The notes under the pieces were generated by a model. That model was given only the letters and a program-made list of their open reading frames with translations, had not been told where the DNA came from and made no database searches. 19,780 bases of DNA, taken from CAZHMN01 sp964533705 (GTDB taxonomy: Bacteria; Electryoneota; B3-LCP). The position numbers and the translations under genes were made by a program. The DNA lies in contig CAZHMN010000055.1 in NCBI GenBank assembly GCA_964533705.1, positions 1 to 19,780 on the forward strand. The letters run 5' to 3'. Shown piece after piece: positions 5,649 through 13,069 of this stretch (its first letter is position 1; every line of letters starts with the position of its first letter).

Positions 5649-6998
5649 ATGGGCGATAACAATCAAGAAAAACCGGTGAAAAGAACCATGACCAGAATAT
5701 TTGATGGCTGGGCCAACATTCTGACCGGGATGGGCCTGCGGGGTAGAGATCGGCGTGAATCCACGAGTTTTCGGGGTGATATCATTCTGGGTAAGGATTA
5801 TTTGACGGATCTCTATCGATCAGATGGGTTTGCTCGGCGCATTATTGATTTGCCCACCAAGGAGATGACACGGGAATGGTTCGAGATCGAAGGGGATTCT
5901 GATGGGTTGCTTCTGGATTATCTGAGTAAGATTGGTGCAAAAAAAGCCATTGCGAATCTGATCAGGTGGGCCCGGCTTTACGGCGGCTCTATCGGAGTGA
6001 TGCTGCTGGACGATGGACAGGATTTGGATAAGCCGCTTAACCAGAACTTACTCAAGAACGTCCTGGGCATAAACGTTTTCGACCGCTTCAGCGTCAATTG
6101 GAATTCAACGGATCTTTACAATGACGCCTCCGACCCCAAATATCTCACACCGGAATATTATACGGTAAATCCACACAGAGACGGCAATCCATTTAGAGTC
6201 CATGAATCCCGTGTCCTGCGCCTGGATGGGGAAATATTGCCCGATCAAGCTCGCTACCAGAACCAGGGTTGGGGGGATTCGTACCTCCAGAAGGTTTACA
6301 GACGTCTGCGCGGCTTAGGCAGTGCCTATGCAGGCACAGAATTGATTATCGACAGTTTTATTTTATCAGTTTTGACGGTAAAGGGCTTAAGCCAAATGCT
6401 GTCTCAAAAGCAGGAGGATATGATCATTAAGCGGCTGGACATCCTGGATCAGAGTCGCCATATCCTCAATACCATGCTTTTAGATGAGGGGGAGACCTAT
6501 GAGAAGAAGGCCTCAAGCGTTACCGGCCTCTCTGATCTGCTGGATAAGCTGGTGTTGGGTCTATCCGCCGCCGCCGAAATCCCGGTCACCCTGCTTATGG
6601 GACAAGCTCCGGCCGGTCTGAACGCCACCGGTGACAGCGACATCCGGCACTTCTACGATATGATCGCTGCTCAGCAGAAGGACATAGTCGAACCAGTAGT
6701 GCGCCGTCTGATAGAGCTGGTCATGAGCTGTAAGGATGGTCCGCTAAAGGGAAAATTGCTGAAGGAATGGGCTGTCCACTGGAATCCGCTCTGGCAATTG
6801 ACCAGGGCCGAAGAAGCGGAAGTGCGTAGTAAGATGGCCGAGGCTGACAAGAAGTACATAGAATACGGAGTATTAACGGCTGAAGAGGTGGCCGAATCGC
6901 GCTTCGGGGGAGATCATTATTCGATTGATACCCTCCTGGATCAGAAGTTGCGTGAAGAAGAGAAGGGTCTGGAAGCTGAAGCGGCGAAAGGTGAATGA
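5649..6998 (+). CDS. Portal protein, DUF1073 family
   Basis: The portal forms the dodecameric ring at the capsid vertex through which DNA is pumped. This 449-residue protein has the DUF1073 layout: an N-terminal SDGFARRIIDLPTKEMTREW block (about 58-77), IRWARLYGGSIGVMLL, the VHESRVLRLDG strand, and a long C-terminal helical region with the IPVTLLMGQAPAGLNATGDSD block, where portals carry the clip/stem. DUF1073 proteins are often labelled anti-CBASS Acb1 family in databases because some are fused to a 2H phosphoesterase; I see no pair of HxT/HxS motifs, so only the portal part is present. ATG 5649 follows the TerL stop directly and has GGAG upstream. The C terminus is acidic/Ala-rich. Confidence 0.88.
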   Translation: MGDNNQEKPVKRTMTRIFDGWANILTGMGLRGRDRRESTSFRGDIILGKDYLTDLYRSDGFARRIIDLPTKEMTREWFEIEGDSDGLLLDYLSKIGAKKAIANLIRWARLYGGSIGVMLLDDGQDLDKPLNQNLLKNVLGINVFDRFSVNWNSTDLYNDASDPKYLTPEYYTVNPHRDGNPFRVHESRVLRLDGEILPDQARYQNQGWGDSYLQKVYRRLRGLGSAYAGTELIIDSFILSVLTVKGLSQMLSQKQEDMIIKRLDILDQSRHILNTMLLDEGETYEKKASSVTGLSDLLDKLVLGLSAAAEIPVTLLMGQAPAGLNATGDSDIRHFYDMIAAQQKDIVEPVVRRLIELVMSCKDGPLKGKLLKEWAVHWNPLWQLTRAEEAEVRSKMAEADKKYIEYGVLTAEEVAESRFGGDHYSIDTLLDQKLREEEKGLEAEAAKGE

Positions 6999-7861
6999 TG
7001 CCATTAAGCGCTCAGGAAATACTCAGGATCAAGCGGGCTCAGCAAAACCGGAAGAGGAAAGTCCGCAAGCTGCCCAAGCCGCCCCGTATGGCCTTTCCCA
7101 AGGGACTGCAGCGAGATTACAGCCGGCAGCTAGTCGCCCTGGTCAAGGTGATCTACGAGGTTTATGAAGAACTGTTGATCCCTCATTTGGAATCCATCGT
7201 CGCCGAGGCGAACCTGCTGAGACCGGACCGCGCCGACGATTGGAATGATTCGCTCGACCGGCAATTTGAACAGGTTAAGAATCGCCTTACTGAGGAATTC
7301 GTCATCGCTGAATCGGTTGCCATGGGCATCGGCCAGGAGATATCGGATTGGAACGACCGGGAATGGCGCAAGGTCCTGAAGGCGGTTTTTAAGGCTGAAA
7401 TCGTCCAGCGAGAAGCCTGGTTGGCGCAGGAAATGAATACCTTCGTCAAAGAAAATGTCAGCCTGATTACGTCGATTAAAGACGATAGCGTCCGTGAAAT
7501 CGAGGGGATCATCCGCCGGGGTGTGCAATCGGGCAAGCGACATGAGCAGCTGGCCGTTCAGATTAGAGAACGCTACGCGACCGATCGGCGGCGAGCACAG
7601 GTCATCGCCAGAGACCAGGTATCGAAGTTCAACGGCAACCTGACTATGCTCAGGCAGCAGAATATGGGCGTCCGGAAGTACATCTGGCACACATCAGGCG
7701 ACCGACGGGTCAGACCGACGCATGAAGCCAACGAAGGCCAGGTGTTCAGTTGGGACTATCCTCCGGCGACCGGGCATCCAGGTGAAGAGGTGCAATGCAG
7801 GTGCACTGCGGAGGCGGTTTTTGAGGATACTATGGCCCAACAGATTATGCTCGAGGAGTGA
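6995..7861 (+). CDS. MuF-type minor head protein (SPP1 gp7 / Mu gpF family)
   Basis: Minor head proteins of this family sit inside the capsid near the portal and aid head assembly or DNA exit. The 288-residue protein has a basic N terminus (KRAQQNRKRKVRKLPK, 13-28), a helical middle, and the MuF domain near the C terminus: RRRAQVIARDQVSKFNG (198-214), WHTSGDRRVRPTHEANEG (231-248), FSW, and the closing GEEVQCRCTA (263-272) with its paired cysteines. No extra toxin domain follows. It starts at ATG 6995 or ATG 6998; AAAGG stands a few bases upstream, and the gene overlaps the portal stop by 4 nt. The downstream gene overlaps its end region too. Confidence 0.88.
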   Translation: MMPLSAQEILRIKRAQQNRKRKVRKLPKPPRMAFPKGLQRDYSRQLVALVKVIYEVYEELLIPHLESIVAEANLLRPDRADDWNDSLDRQFEQVKNRLTEEFVIAESVAMGIGQEISDWNDREWRKVLKAVFKAEIVQREAWLAQEMNTFVKENVSLITSIKDDSVREIEGIIRRGVQSGKRHEQLAVQIRERYATDRRRAQVIARDQVSKFNGNLTMLRQQNMGVRKYIWHTSGDRRVRPTHEANEGQVFSWDYPPATGHPGEEVQCRCTAEAVFEDTMAQQIMLEE

Positions 7862-7863
7862 CA

Positions 7864-8079
7864 ATGCCCGACAAGATAACGAAGGAAATACTCATCCGGA
7901 ACATTCGGAATGAAATCACGGAGAAAATTCAAAATCGCTTCACCGGGACCATGACGTTTACAGTAAACATGCGTGATGGGGGGGTTGGAAATGTTGAAAT
8001 AATGGTCAAAGCAAACCTAAGAAATCCTGACTTAGAACTCAAAAAACCACGATATATACGACATGATCATTTAAATTGA
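7864..8079 (+). CDS. Small hypothetical protein
   Basis: A 71-residue protein starting at ATG 7864, five nucleotides after the strong site GAGGAG (7853-7858) at the end of the MuF gene; a GTG at 7858 is in frame but lies within that site. It is basic with mixed helix and strand (KITKEILIRNIRNEITEKIQ, then FTGTMTFTVNMRDGG) and no Cys. I do not recognise it. It is the last gene before the non-coding gap and so probably closes the packaging/portal transcript. The sequence at its 3' end turns AT-rich. Confidence 0.6.
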   Translation: MPDKITKEILIRNIRNEITEKIQNRFTGTMTFTVNMRDGGVGNVEIMVKANLRNPDLELKKPRYIRHDHLN

Positions 8080-8119
8080 TGGGTATGTTTATCATATTTT
8101 AAAAAATTTGCGATTTTAC

Positions 8120-8148
8120 TTGACATTTGAATAATTAATTACTATATT
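8120..8148 (+). promoter_or_regulatory. Sigma70-like promoter ahead of the capsid genes
   Basis: TTGACA at 8120-8125 is a perfect -35 box. After exactly 17 nt comes TATATT at 8143-8148, a five-of-six -10 box. The surrounding 8080-8150 is the most AT-rich stretch of the window. Predicted transcription start is near A8155. This is the clearest promoter in the window and would feed either the short RNA ending at the 8206-8259 terminator or, by readthrough, the whole capsid and tail operon. Confidence 0.8.
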
Positions 8149-8154
8149 TGCAAC

Positions 8155-8259
8155 ATAACCTAGGGAAGCCGCCGGGCCTGAGAGTATAAAAAGCAGTTCG
8201 CCCGAAAGCCCCGAGTTGACTATCTACAACGGTAGTCAGTTCGGGGCTTTTCTCTTTTT
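8155..8259 (+). ncRNA. Candidate ~105-nt RNA or attenuated leader of the capsid operon
   Basis: Between the promoter and the T-run lies one compact transcript. Hairpin 1 pairs CGGGCCTG (8173-8180) with CAG (8194-8196) and GCCCG (8200-8204), leaving a three-base TTC bulge and a purine/A-rich 13-nt loop. Hairpin 2, the terminator, begins at the very next base, so the two could stack. The 5' part is AACCTAGGGAAGCCGCC. There is no ATG inside and no convincing leader peptide. CTAGGG and CTGAGAG recall pieces of the ykkC/guanidine-I riboswitch, but the rest does not fit, so no known class is assigned. It may be a phage small RNA, or an attenuator setting how much transcription enters the head genes. 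Confidence 0.45.
8205..8259 (+). terminator. Very strong Rho-independent terminator
   Basis: An uninterrupted 20-pair stem joins 8205-8224 to 8231-8250 (three G-U pairs, loop TACAAC), with the GC-rich block GCCCCG/CGGGGC near its base, and is followed by TTCTCTTTTT up to 8259. It ends 13 nt before the protease ATG, so it stands inside the 5' leader of the capsid operon and not after a coding region. It would stop transcripts from the terminase/portal block as well as those from the promoter at 8120-8148. Confidence 0.85.
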
Positions 8260-8272
8260 GGCCGATTGAAGG

Positions 8273-9640
8273 ATGCCTAAACCCAATAAAAATGAATCCA
8301 GAGAGCAGTTCATCAAGCGTTGCATGGCAGACCCGGAAGCCAACCGAGATTTCCCGGATAACAAGCAACGATATGCTTTCTGCAATTCACAATGGAACCG
8401 CAAAGGTGATGCTATGAATAAAGTTCGCCGATTCGATCAGATTTCGCTAAGACCCAATATTGAACGCACGCCCGAAGGTTATTTAAAGGGTGATGCTATC
8501 GTCACCCGGACTGGGATTTTTCTCTATAAAAATCCCGATGGGACTATTCGCAAAGAACTCCGCCATCCCCGTGACGTCTTTTCGTCCGCGTCCATGGCCA
8601 CGCTCAGAATGCTCCCCATCGTCTCCGGCCACCCCGATGAGCTTTTCGTGACTGCGGAGAATGCCAAGGACCTACAGGTTGGATCCACCGGCGAAAACTA
8701 TCAGGTCGATGGGGATTACATTATTTGTCCGCTGATCATAACGGATAAAACGGCCATCGAATCCATTGAACAGGGACGCCGCGAATTATCCCTGGGTTAT
8801 GAGATATCCTATGCTGATCTAGATGGTGGCGAATGGGAAGGCGAACATTATGACCTTCGACAGATCGAAATACGTTATAATCACCTTGCCATCGTCGATT
8901 TAGCCCGCGCCGGAGCTATGGCTCGGTTAAATCTGGATTCGACCGACGCAATCTTAGTCAATTCAATCGATTCAAAAAGAGGAGATGGAATAATGTCCAC
9001 AGAAAAGAACTTAAGACAAATCATCATCGATGGAATCTCTTATGAAGCTGCGCCCGAAGTCATTAATGCACTGGAAAAGGCCAACAAACGGGCCGATGAG
9101 CTTCAGGAGAAGCTTGACAGCTTCGTCGTGATCACCCTGGATGGCGATCAAAAAGCCAAAGCTGAACCGGCTGTACAGGTGGCCATGGATAAGCAAAAAG
9201 GTGAACTGGACGGCGTAAAGCAGAAGCTCGAAGATGCTAAGAAATTGACTTCAGACGAGGCTGTCCGCGAACTTGTAAAGAAGCGTCAGCAGATTATTGA
9301 TTCGGCCAGGCGCGTATTGGACGAGGATACTATCAAAAAGCTCGATGAGATGAATGATTCAGACATCATGAAAGAGATCATCATCCAATCGGCTCCGCAG
9401 GATAAGAGCGATGCTCTCCGGGATTCGTTGAAGGACAGTTCCGAGGGTTACATCGAAGGCCGCTACGCCCAGATCGTCGATGGTCTACCCCCAGAGAAAA
9501 AGGATTCGACCATTGCTGGTCAACGTGCTGCATCGACCAATCAGCCCCGGGGAGATGAAAAACCCGTCAGCGAAAAAGATGCCAGGAAGAAATACGTCGA
9601 TGGATTAGAGACCGCCTGGCAGAACAAAAAAGAGTCGTAA
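8273..9640 (+). CDS. Capsid maturation protease (DUF2213) fused to scaffold
   Basis: The protein (455 residues) combines three parts. Residues 1-46 form a small module (SREQFIKRCMADPE...QRYAFCNSQW) often found attached to head proteins. Residues about 50-225 are the DUF2213 prohead protease, with a His-Ser-His set visible as SGHP (His120), ELSLGY (Ser173) and NHLAIV (His204), as expected for the herpesvirus-like S78 protease fold. The remainder is charged, helical scaffold (coiled coil about 262-330), which would fill the prohead and be digested at maturation. ATG 8273 follows GAAGG with no spacer, a poor site; ATG 8414 has a better AAAGGTGA site and would omit the first module. A nested scaffold start lies at 8993. 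Confidence 0.88.
   Translation: MPKPNKNESREQFIKRCMADPEANRDFPDNKQRYAFCNSQWNRKGDAMNKVRRFDQISLRPNIERTPEGYLKGDAIVTRTGIFLYKNPDGTIRKELRHPRDVFSSASMATLRMLPIVSGHPDELFVTAENAKDLQVGSTGENYQVDGDYIICPLIITDKTAIESIEQGRRELSLGYEISYADLDGGEWEGEHYDLRQIEIRYNHLAIVDLARAGAMARLNLDSTDAILVNSIDSKRGDGIMSTEKNLRQIIIDGISYEAAPEVINALEKANKRADELQEKLDSFVVITLDGDQKAKAEPAVQVAMDKQKGELDGVKQKLEDAKKLTSDEAVRELVKKRQQIIDSARRVLDEDTIKKLDEMNDSDIMKEIIIQSAPQDKSDALRDSLKDSSEGYIEGRYAQIVDGLPPEKKDSTIAGQRAASTNQPRGDEKPVSEKDARKKYVDGLETAWQNKKES
8965..8977 (+). repeat. 13-bp direct repeat, copy 1 (before scaffold start)
   Basis: AATCGATTCAAAA lies at 8965-8977 and again at 9662-9674; a degenerate relative (TATCGATTTGAATAAAA) lies at about 10781-10797. 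Each copy is a short distance upstream of the Shine-Dalgarno of a structural gene: internal scaffold, cement protein, and major capsid protein respectively. The exact match is short enough that chance cannot be excluded. Confidence 0.5.
8993..9640 (+). CDS. Nested scaffold protein from internal start
   Basis: Within the protease gene, AGAGGAG (8978-8984) stands eight nucleotides before an in-frame ATG at 8993, right at the domain boundary. Translation from it gives a 215-residue scaffold lacking the protease: MSTEKNLRQI, a long charged coiled coil (ALEKANKRADELQEKLDSF, then EPAVQVAMDKQKGELDGVKQ), and a C terminus with KKYVDGLETAWQNK, the sort of short helix that contacts capsid subunits. The same arrangement is known from phage lambda, where Nu3 scaffold starts inside the C protease gene. 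The protein would be made in excess over the protease. Confidence 0.72.
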   Translation: MSTEKNLRQIIIDGISYEAAPEVINALEKANKRADELQEKLDSFVVITLDGDQKAKAEPAVQVAMDKQKGELDGVKQKLEDAKKLTSDEAVRELVKKRQQIIDSARRVLDEDTIKKLDEMNDSDIMKEIIIQSAPQDKSDALRDSLKDSSEGYIEGRYAQIVDGLPPEKKDSTIAGQRAASTNQPRGDEKPVSEKDARKKYVDGLETAWQNKKES

Positions 9641-9661
9641 GATTTTCTGATTTAATCGGAT

Positions 9662-9674
9662 AATCGATTCAAAA
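9662..9674 (+). repeat. 13-bp direct repeat, copy 2 (before cement protein gene)
   Basis: Second exact copy of AATCGATTCAAAA, 22 nt before ATG 9696 and just upstream of the AGAAGGAG ribosome site at 9681-9687. It is in the 55-nt gap after the protease/scaffold stop. Confidence 0.5.
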
Positions 9675-9695
9675 TAACTAGAAGGAGATTATAAA

Positions 9696-10778
9696 ATGCA
9701 GCTCAGCTATAGTGAAAGCATGGAAAGAGGCTTTCCGGGCATGAAGATGGACATTGGCTTCGACTATGTCGAGAGCATGGTGGCCGCTGAACGGATTGGC
9801 CCTGGGCTCGCCCTGGTCAAGGTTGTCGGGAAAGACCGGCAATGCAGGTTGCCTATTGCCAACACCGTGGTCATTACCGATGATGGGGGGACCTATACGG
9901 ACGGGGATATCGTTGTCACCATCCGGGGCTATGCCATCACCACCTCTTTCAATACCAGTAAAGACCAAACGCTAACCGACGTAGCCACGGCATTACAAGC
10001 TCTGTCGTTCGTGGCAACCGCCACATATGATAACAGCGCTCATACGATCACTATCGTCGCAGAGGACAATGTCGATATTAGCGGAGTCTCGGTCGATGTT
10101 TCCGGTATCACTGGCAATATGACCATCAGTTCCATCGCCGAATCCTGCACTGATACGATTCAGGGTGCTTCGTTGATCGCGCAGCACATGGAACAGGTCG
10201 GCGGTTTTCTGATCAACGATAAGGCAGTGATTACTTTAACGGGTGATACTCTGGCGGCTAATGATACAATCACCGTTACGATCAATGGTGTAACTCTAGC
10301 CGCAGTGACATATGCCACTAACGAAGAAAATACTTTGATTCTTTTAGGACAGCTCATCGAGACTGTCGTCGGAGTATCTTCGACTTCCGTTGATGCTACT
10401 GCGCGCACCCTGACCATTCTGATGAATGAAGGCTATGAAGTGCGGATTAACAGTGTTGTCGTGGTGGACAACGATGAGGGAACTGCTGGTGCTACCTGGG
10501 AAGAACTGCCTCAGAATCCCGGCGACGTCGGCAAGATCTTTTACAAGGCCATGGATACGGTCAATGTGCTGCGCAGGGGTCGTCTATATGTTACTGCAGA
10601 ACAGGCGGTAACCTCTGATGATCCAGTGTATTTCCGCCACATTGCCAGCGGTTCTAACGGTCGAGGCGGATTCCGCAAGGATTCCGATTCCGGCAAGGCG
10701 ACGCGTCTAACTGGCGCTAAATGGGTCATCAGCGCTTCGGCTGGCGCGGTAGGAGCCATTGAAATCAACTTCCCGTAG
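9696..10778 (+). CDS. Capsid cement/decoration protein (Gp24-like) with two inserted beta domains
   Basis: The ends match structural cement proteins: SYSESMERGFPGMKMDIGFD at about 4-23, GPGLALVKV, then RRGRLYVTAEQAVTSDDPVY (293-312), GGFRKDSDSGKATRL and a final AVGAIEIN strand. Such proteins stiffen the capsid lattice from outside. In place of the short linker usual in this family, residues about 57-146 and 177-256 hold two beta-rich repeats (domain A: DIVVTIRGYAITTSF; domain B: TITVTINGVTLAAVTYAT), and a related domain occurs in the tail sheath downstream. At 360 residues it is clearly longer than ordinary cement proteins. The Shine-Dalgarno AGAAGGAG before ATG 9696 is very strong, fitting a highly expressed virion protein just before the major capsid gene. 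Confidence 0.8.
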   Translation: MQLSYSESMERGFPGMKMDIGFDYVESMVAAERIGPGLALVKVVGKDRQCRLPIANTVVITDDGGTYTDGDIVVTIRGYAITTSFNTSKDQTLTDVATALQALSFVATATYDNSAHTITIVAEDNVDISGVSVDVSGITGNMTISSIAESCTDTIQGASLIAQHMEQVGGFLINDKAVITLTGDTLAANDTITVTINGVTLAAVTYATNEENTLILLGQLIETVVGVSSTSVDATARTLTILMNEGYEVRINSVVVVDNDEGTAGATWEELPQNPGDVGKIFYKAMDTVNVLRRGRLYVTAEQAVTSDDPVYFRHIASGSNGRGGFRKDSDSGKATRLTGAKWVISASAGAVGAIEINFP

Positions 10779-10825
10779 TCTATCGATTTGAATAAAATTC
10801 TCAACCATCAGGAGGATATAAGACA

Positions 10826-11764
10826 ATGGATCGATTTTTAATTCTAGATGACAACGAGAGTATGTTTTTTCAGAGGGAATTGGAATATCTCAAGCCCAAA
10901 ATCTATGAGATCCAATTTCCCAAACTGAAAGCTACATCTCTCATCCCAGTATCAACCGAAGCTGGCCCGGGCGCGGAAAGCATCGTCTATCAGGTCTATG
11001 AAGAAGTGGGTCTGGCACAAATCATTGCCAGTTATGCCGATGATCTGCCCAGGGCAGACGTAAAAGGCAAGGAATATTCTTCGATCATCAAGACCATCGG
11101 CGATTCCTATGGTTGGAATCTCCAAGAGATCAAGGCTGCAATGCATGCTGGGAAACCACTTCAAATGAAAAGGGCTGCAGCTGCACGACGGGCTTTCGAT
11201 ACTTTGGTTGATAATATCGCTTGGTTCGGTGATCAGGAGAACAATCTGCCTGGATTTCTCACCAATGAAAATATTCCTGCTAGTCTTGCCGATACTGGCG
11301 ACAGTGGTAAAACCACCTGGGAAGATAAGACTGCTGATGAAATCCTCGATGATCTGAATGGCATGGTTCAGGACATCATTGATTTAACTAACGAAGTCGA
11401 AGCTCCCGATACCATTCTGTTGCCTGTGGCGCAATACGGCTTAATCAGCACGAAGCCGCGATCGTCCACTTCCGATACGACCATCCTGGAATTTTTCCTG
11501 AAAAATTCTGCTTACATCGATACGGTCGTTCCCTTGAACAAGCTGAAGAATATTTCCCCGGCAATCGTGGGCGGTGGAGATTCTTCTGATATCGCCGTTG
11601 CCTATCAAAAAGATCCGGATTGCCTGAGCCTCGAACTCCCAATGCCATTCACACAAGAGGCAGCTCAAGCGAGAAATCTGGAATTAGTGGTACCCTGCTG
11701 GGGTCGGATCGGCGGCGTGATTATCTATCGACCCCTTTCTATGAAGATTTTGGAAGGCATCTAG
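10826..11764 (+). CDS. Major capsid protein, DUF2184 family (HK97 fold)
   Basis: At 312 residues this is the lattice-forming head protein. The N terminus MDRFLILDDNESMFFQRELEYLKPKI and the following PVSTEAGPGAESIVYQVYEE strand match the DUF2184 capsid group, as do the long spine-type helical region (EIKAAMHAGKPLQMKRAAAARRA, about 92-114), GFLTNENIP, PDTILLPVAQYGLI and the closing WGRIGGVIIYRPLSMKIL. It follows the protease, scaffold and cement genes, as expected for the main capsid gene. The ribosome site CAGGAGG at 10809-10815 is nearly ideal. There is no obvious propeptide, consistent with a separate scaffold. Confidence 0.9.
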   Translation: MDRFLILDDNESMFFQRELEYLKPKIYEIQFPKLKATSLIPVSTEAGPGAESIVYQVYEEVGLAQIIASYADDLPRADVKGKEYSSIIKTIGDSYGWNLQEIKAAMHAGKPLQMKRAAAARRAFDTLVDNIAWFGDQENNLPGFLTNENIPASLADTGDSGKTTWEDKTADEILDDLNGMVQDIIDLTNEVEAPDTILLPVAQYGLISTKPRSSTSDTTILEFFLKNSAYIDTVVPLNKLKNISPAIVGGGDSSDIAVAYQKDPDCLSLELPMPFTQEAAQARNLELVVPCWGRIGGVIIYRPLSMKILEGI

Positions 11765-11778
11765 ACCGGGGCTATAAT
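11750..11778 (+). promoter_or_regulatory. Possible promoter at the end of the major capsid gene
   Basis: TATAAT (11773-11778), a perfect -10 box, is preceded after 17 nt by TTGGAA (11750-11755), four of six to the -35 consensus. The -35 half lies in the last codons of the capsid gene. It would give a connector/tail transcript starting near 11785, just before the gene at 11816. No terminator is seen between the capsid gene and this site, so it would add to readthrough transcription. Confidence 0.4.
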
Positions 11779-11815
11779 TGTTTTTCGGAATCTTAGAAAA
11801 TCTAATAGAGAGGAC

Positions 11816-12226
11816 ATGATGATTGTCAAACGATCGGGGAAACGCGTCACTCGAATTTGCGGCCATTTCTTCATGCCCGGCAATAACAATGTGCCGGATC
11901 ATCTGAAGGATCGCTTGCTGAATGATCGCCAGTTCAAGCATGAGCTGCAGAATGGCACAATGGCTATCGTCGGCGCCAAAGCCAACGTCACCCAAGCTGA
12001 GGTCAAAGTTGAGGCATCGGGACCTGAGCCGGGTCCGGATATGCCTTATAAGGATATGATCGGCGTCGTGAAGAACACATTCGATCGAGCGACGCTAGAG
12101 CATTTCGCTAAAATTGATTCCCGGGCCACCGTGCAGAAAGCCATTTCCGAGCAGCTTGAAGCTATTGCTCCTCCGCCCCCCAAAGAGGAAGAGCCTGAAA
12201 CCGAATCAGATGAAGACGAAGTATGA
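11816..12226 (+). CDS. Head-region hypothetical protein with acidic tail
   Basis: A 136-residue protein between the major capsid and head-completion genes. Residues 1-50 carry a conserved-looking core (GHFFMPGNNNVPDHL, then FKHELQNGTMAIVGA) and the C terminus is a Pro/Glu/Asp tail (PPPPKEEEPETESDEDE). Two start codons are adjacent (11816 and 11819); the GAGAGG at 11808-11813 is better spaced for the second. Position and length suggest a minor head or decoration-type component, but I do not recognise the family by name. Its last codons overlap the next gene by 4 nt. Confidence 0.6.
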   Translation: MMIVKRSGKRVTRICGHFFMPGNNNVPDHLKDRLLNDRQFKHELQNGTMAIVGAKANVTQAEVKVEASGPEPGPDMPYKDMIGVVKNTFDRATLEHFAKIDSRATVQKAISEQLEAIAPPPPKEEEPETESDEDEV

Positions 12227-12591
12227 GCGCACAGAGCATCACTAACATCATAACAGTTAGAGCACCGGAGTACGCTGAAGAGGAACGATTGCCGGACCTG
12301 ATTGCACTGGCAATGCAGCAGTATTCATCTTCCGTCCTGGGATCGAATTACGATACAGCTTGTGCACTTCTGGTACTCCACTGGCTGACAAGCGAAAATA
12401 CAGCCAAATCAGCTGCAGGACCTCTTGTATCCGAAAAAGAGGGGGATTTATCCCGGACCTATGCGCGACCCTATCAAGGCACTGAAATTGATCATTTAGA
12501 CTCAACCCGATGGGGACAAGAACTGAAATCCTTGCTTAGAGGATCGGTATTCCCACCCATGAACAGAATGTCGGGGTATTATGGCCGTTAA
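12223..12591 (+). CDS. Head completion/connector protein, DUF4054-like
   Basis: A 122-residue protein, mostly helical, with FxPEY-type start (IITVRAPEYAEEERLPDLIALAM), a central CALLVLHWLTSE helix, and the typical DUF4054 middle loop AAGPLVSEKEGDLSRTYA followed by WGQELKSLLR. DUF4054 proteins are head-completion factors that sit below the portal as the first connector ring. ATG 12223 overlaps the previous stop (ATGA). It is followed by the neck protein gene with an 11-nt overlap, in keeping with a tightly packed connector module. Confidence 0.78.
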   Translation: MSAQSITNIITVRAPEYAEEERLPDLIALAMQQYSSSVLGSNYDTACALLVLHWLTSENTAKSAAGPLVSEKEGDLSRTYARPYQGTEIDHLDSTRWGQELKSLLRGSVFPPMNRMSGYYGR

Positions 12592-13069
12592 AGTCAAGGA
12601 AATCGACCGGGGATGGGACCGCATCAAGCGGGAGATGGCATTGGCTCAAAGCGCTCACGTTGCCGTGGGGATACTAGGAGGATCTGGCAAACATCAGGAT
12701 GGAGAAGCCGATCTGGTAACCGTAGCAGCCGTCAATGAATTCGGTTCCCCAAAGAGGCATATCCCGGAACGTTCGTTTATCCGCTCGACGGCTGATGAGC
12801 AGAGAGAATATATGTTCACCATGTCAGCCCGAGAATTCGATAAGATTAAAACTGGCTCGAGTACGGTCAGGCAGTCCCTGGATACCATGGGACAGAAGAT
12901 GCAGGACAAGATCGTCGAGAAGATCAATACACTGCGAAGCCCGCCCAATGCTCTATCAACCCAGAAGCAGAAGGGCGCCAAGGTAGGCAAAGGCGTATTG
13001 ATCGATAACCCGCTGGTCGATACCGGGCAGTTAAAGCAGTCAATTCGGCACAAGATTGAAATGACATGA
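12581..13069 (+). CDS. Neck / tail completion protein, HK97 gp10-like
   Basis: A 162-residue protein with the usual family landmarks: AHVAVGILGG (25-34), VAAVNEFGSPKRHIPERSFIRST (48-70), a long amphipathic helix, then RSPPNALSTQKQKG and PLVDTGQLKQSIRHKI at the end. This set, NEFG...IPERSF...PLVDTGQL.SI, defines the HK97 gp10/Mu gpG-type neck or virion-morphogenesis proteins that link head and tail. It overlaps both neighbours, and its ATG at 12581 has no strong separate ribosome site, so coupling to the DUF4054 gene is likely. Confidence 0.82.
   Translation: MAVKVKEIDRGWDRIKREMALAQSAHVAVGILGGSGKHQDGEADLVTVAAVNEFGSPKRHIPERSFIRSTADEQREYMFTMSAREFDKIKTGSSTVRQSLDTMGQKMQDKIVEKINTLRSPPNALSTQKQKGAKVGKGVLIDNPLVDTGQLKQSIRHKIEMT

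Noticed and set aside
5649..6998. Portal as an active anti-CBASS (Acb1) enzyme
   Set aside because: Database names for DUF1073 mention Acb1, but the paired His motifs of a 2H phosphoesterase are absent; only the portal region is present.
8155..8204. ykkC/guanidine-I type riboswitch
   Set aside because: CTAGGG and CTGAGAG resemble parts of that class, but the conserved 3' half is missing and spacing is wrong.
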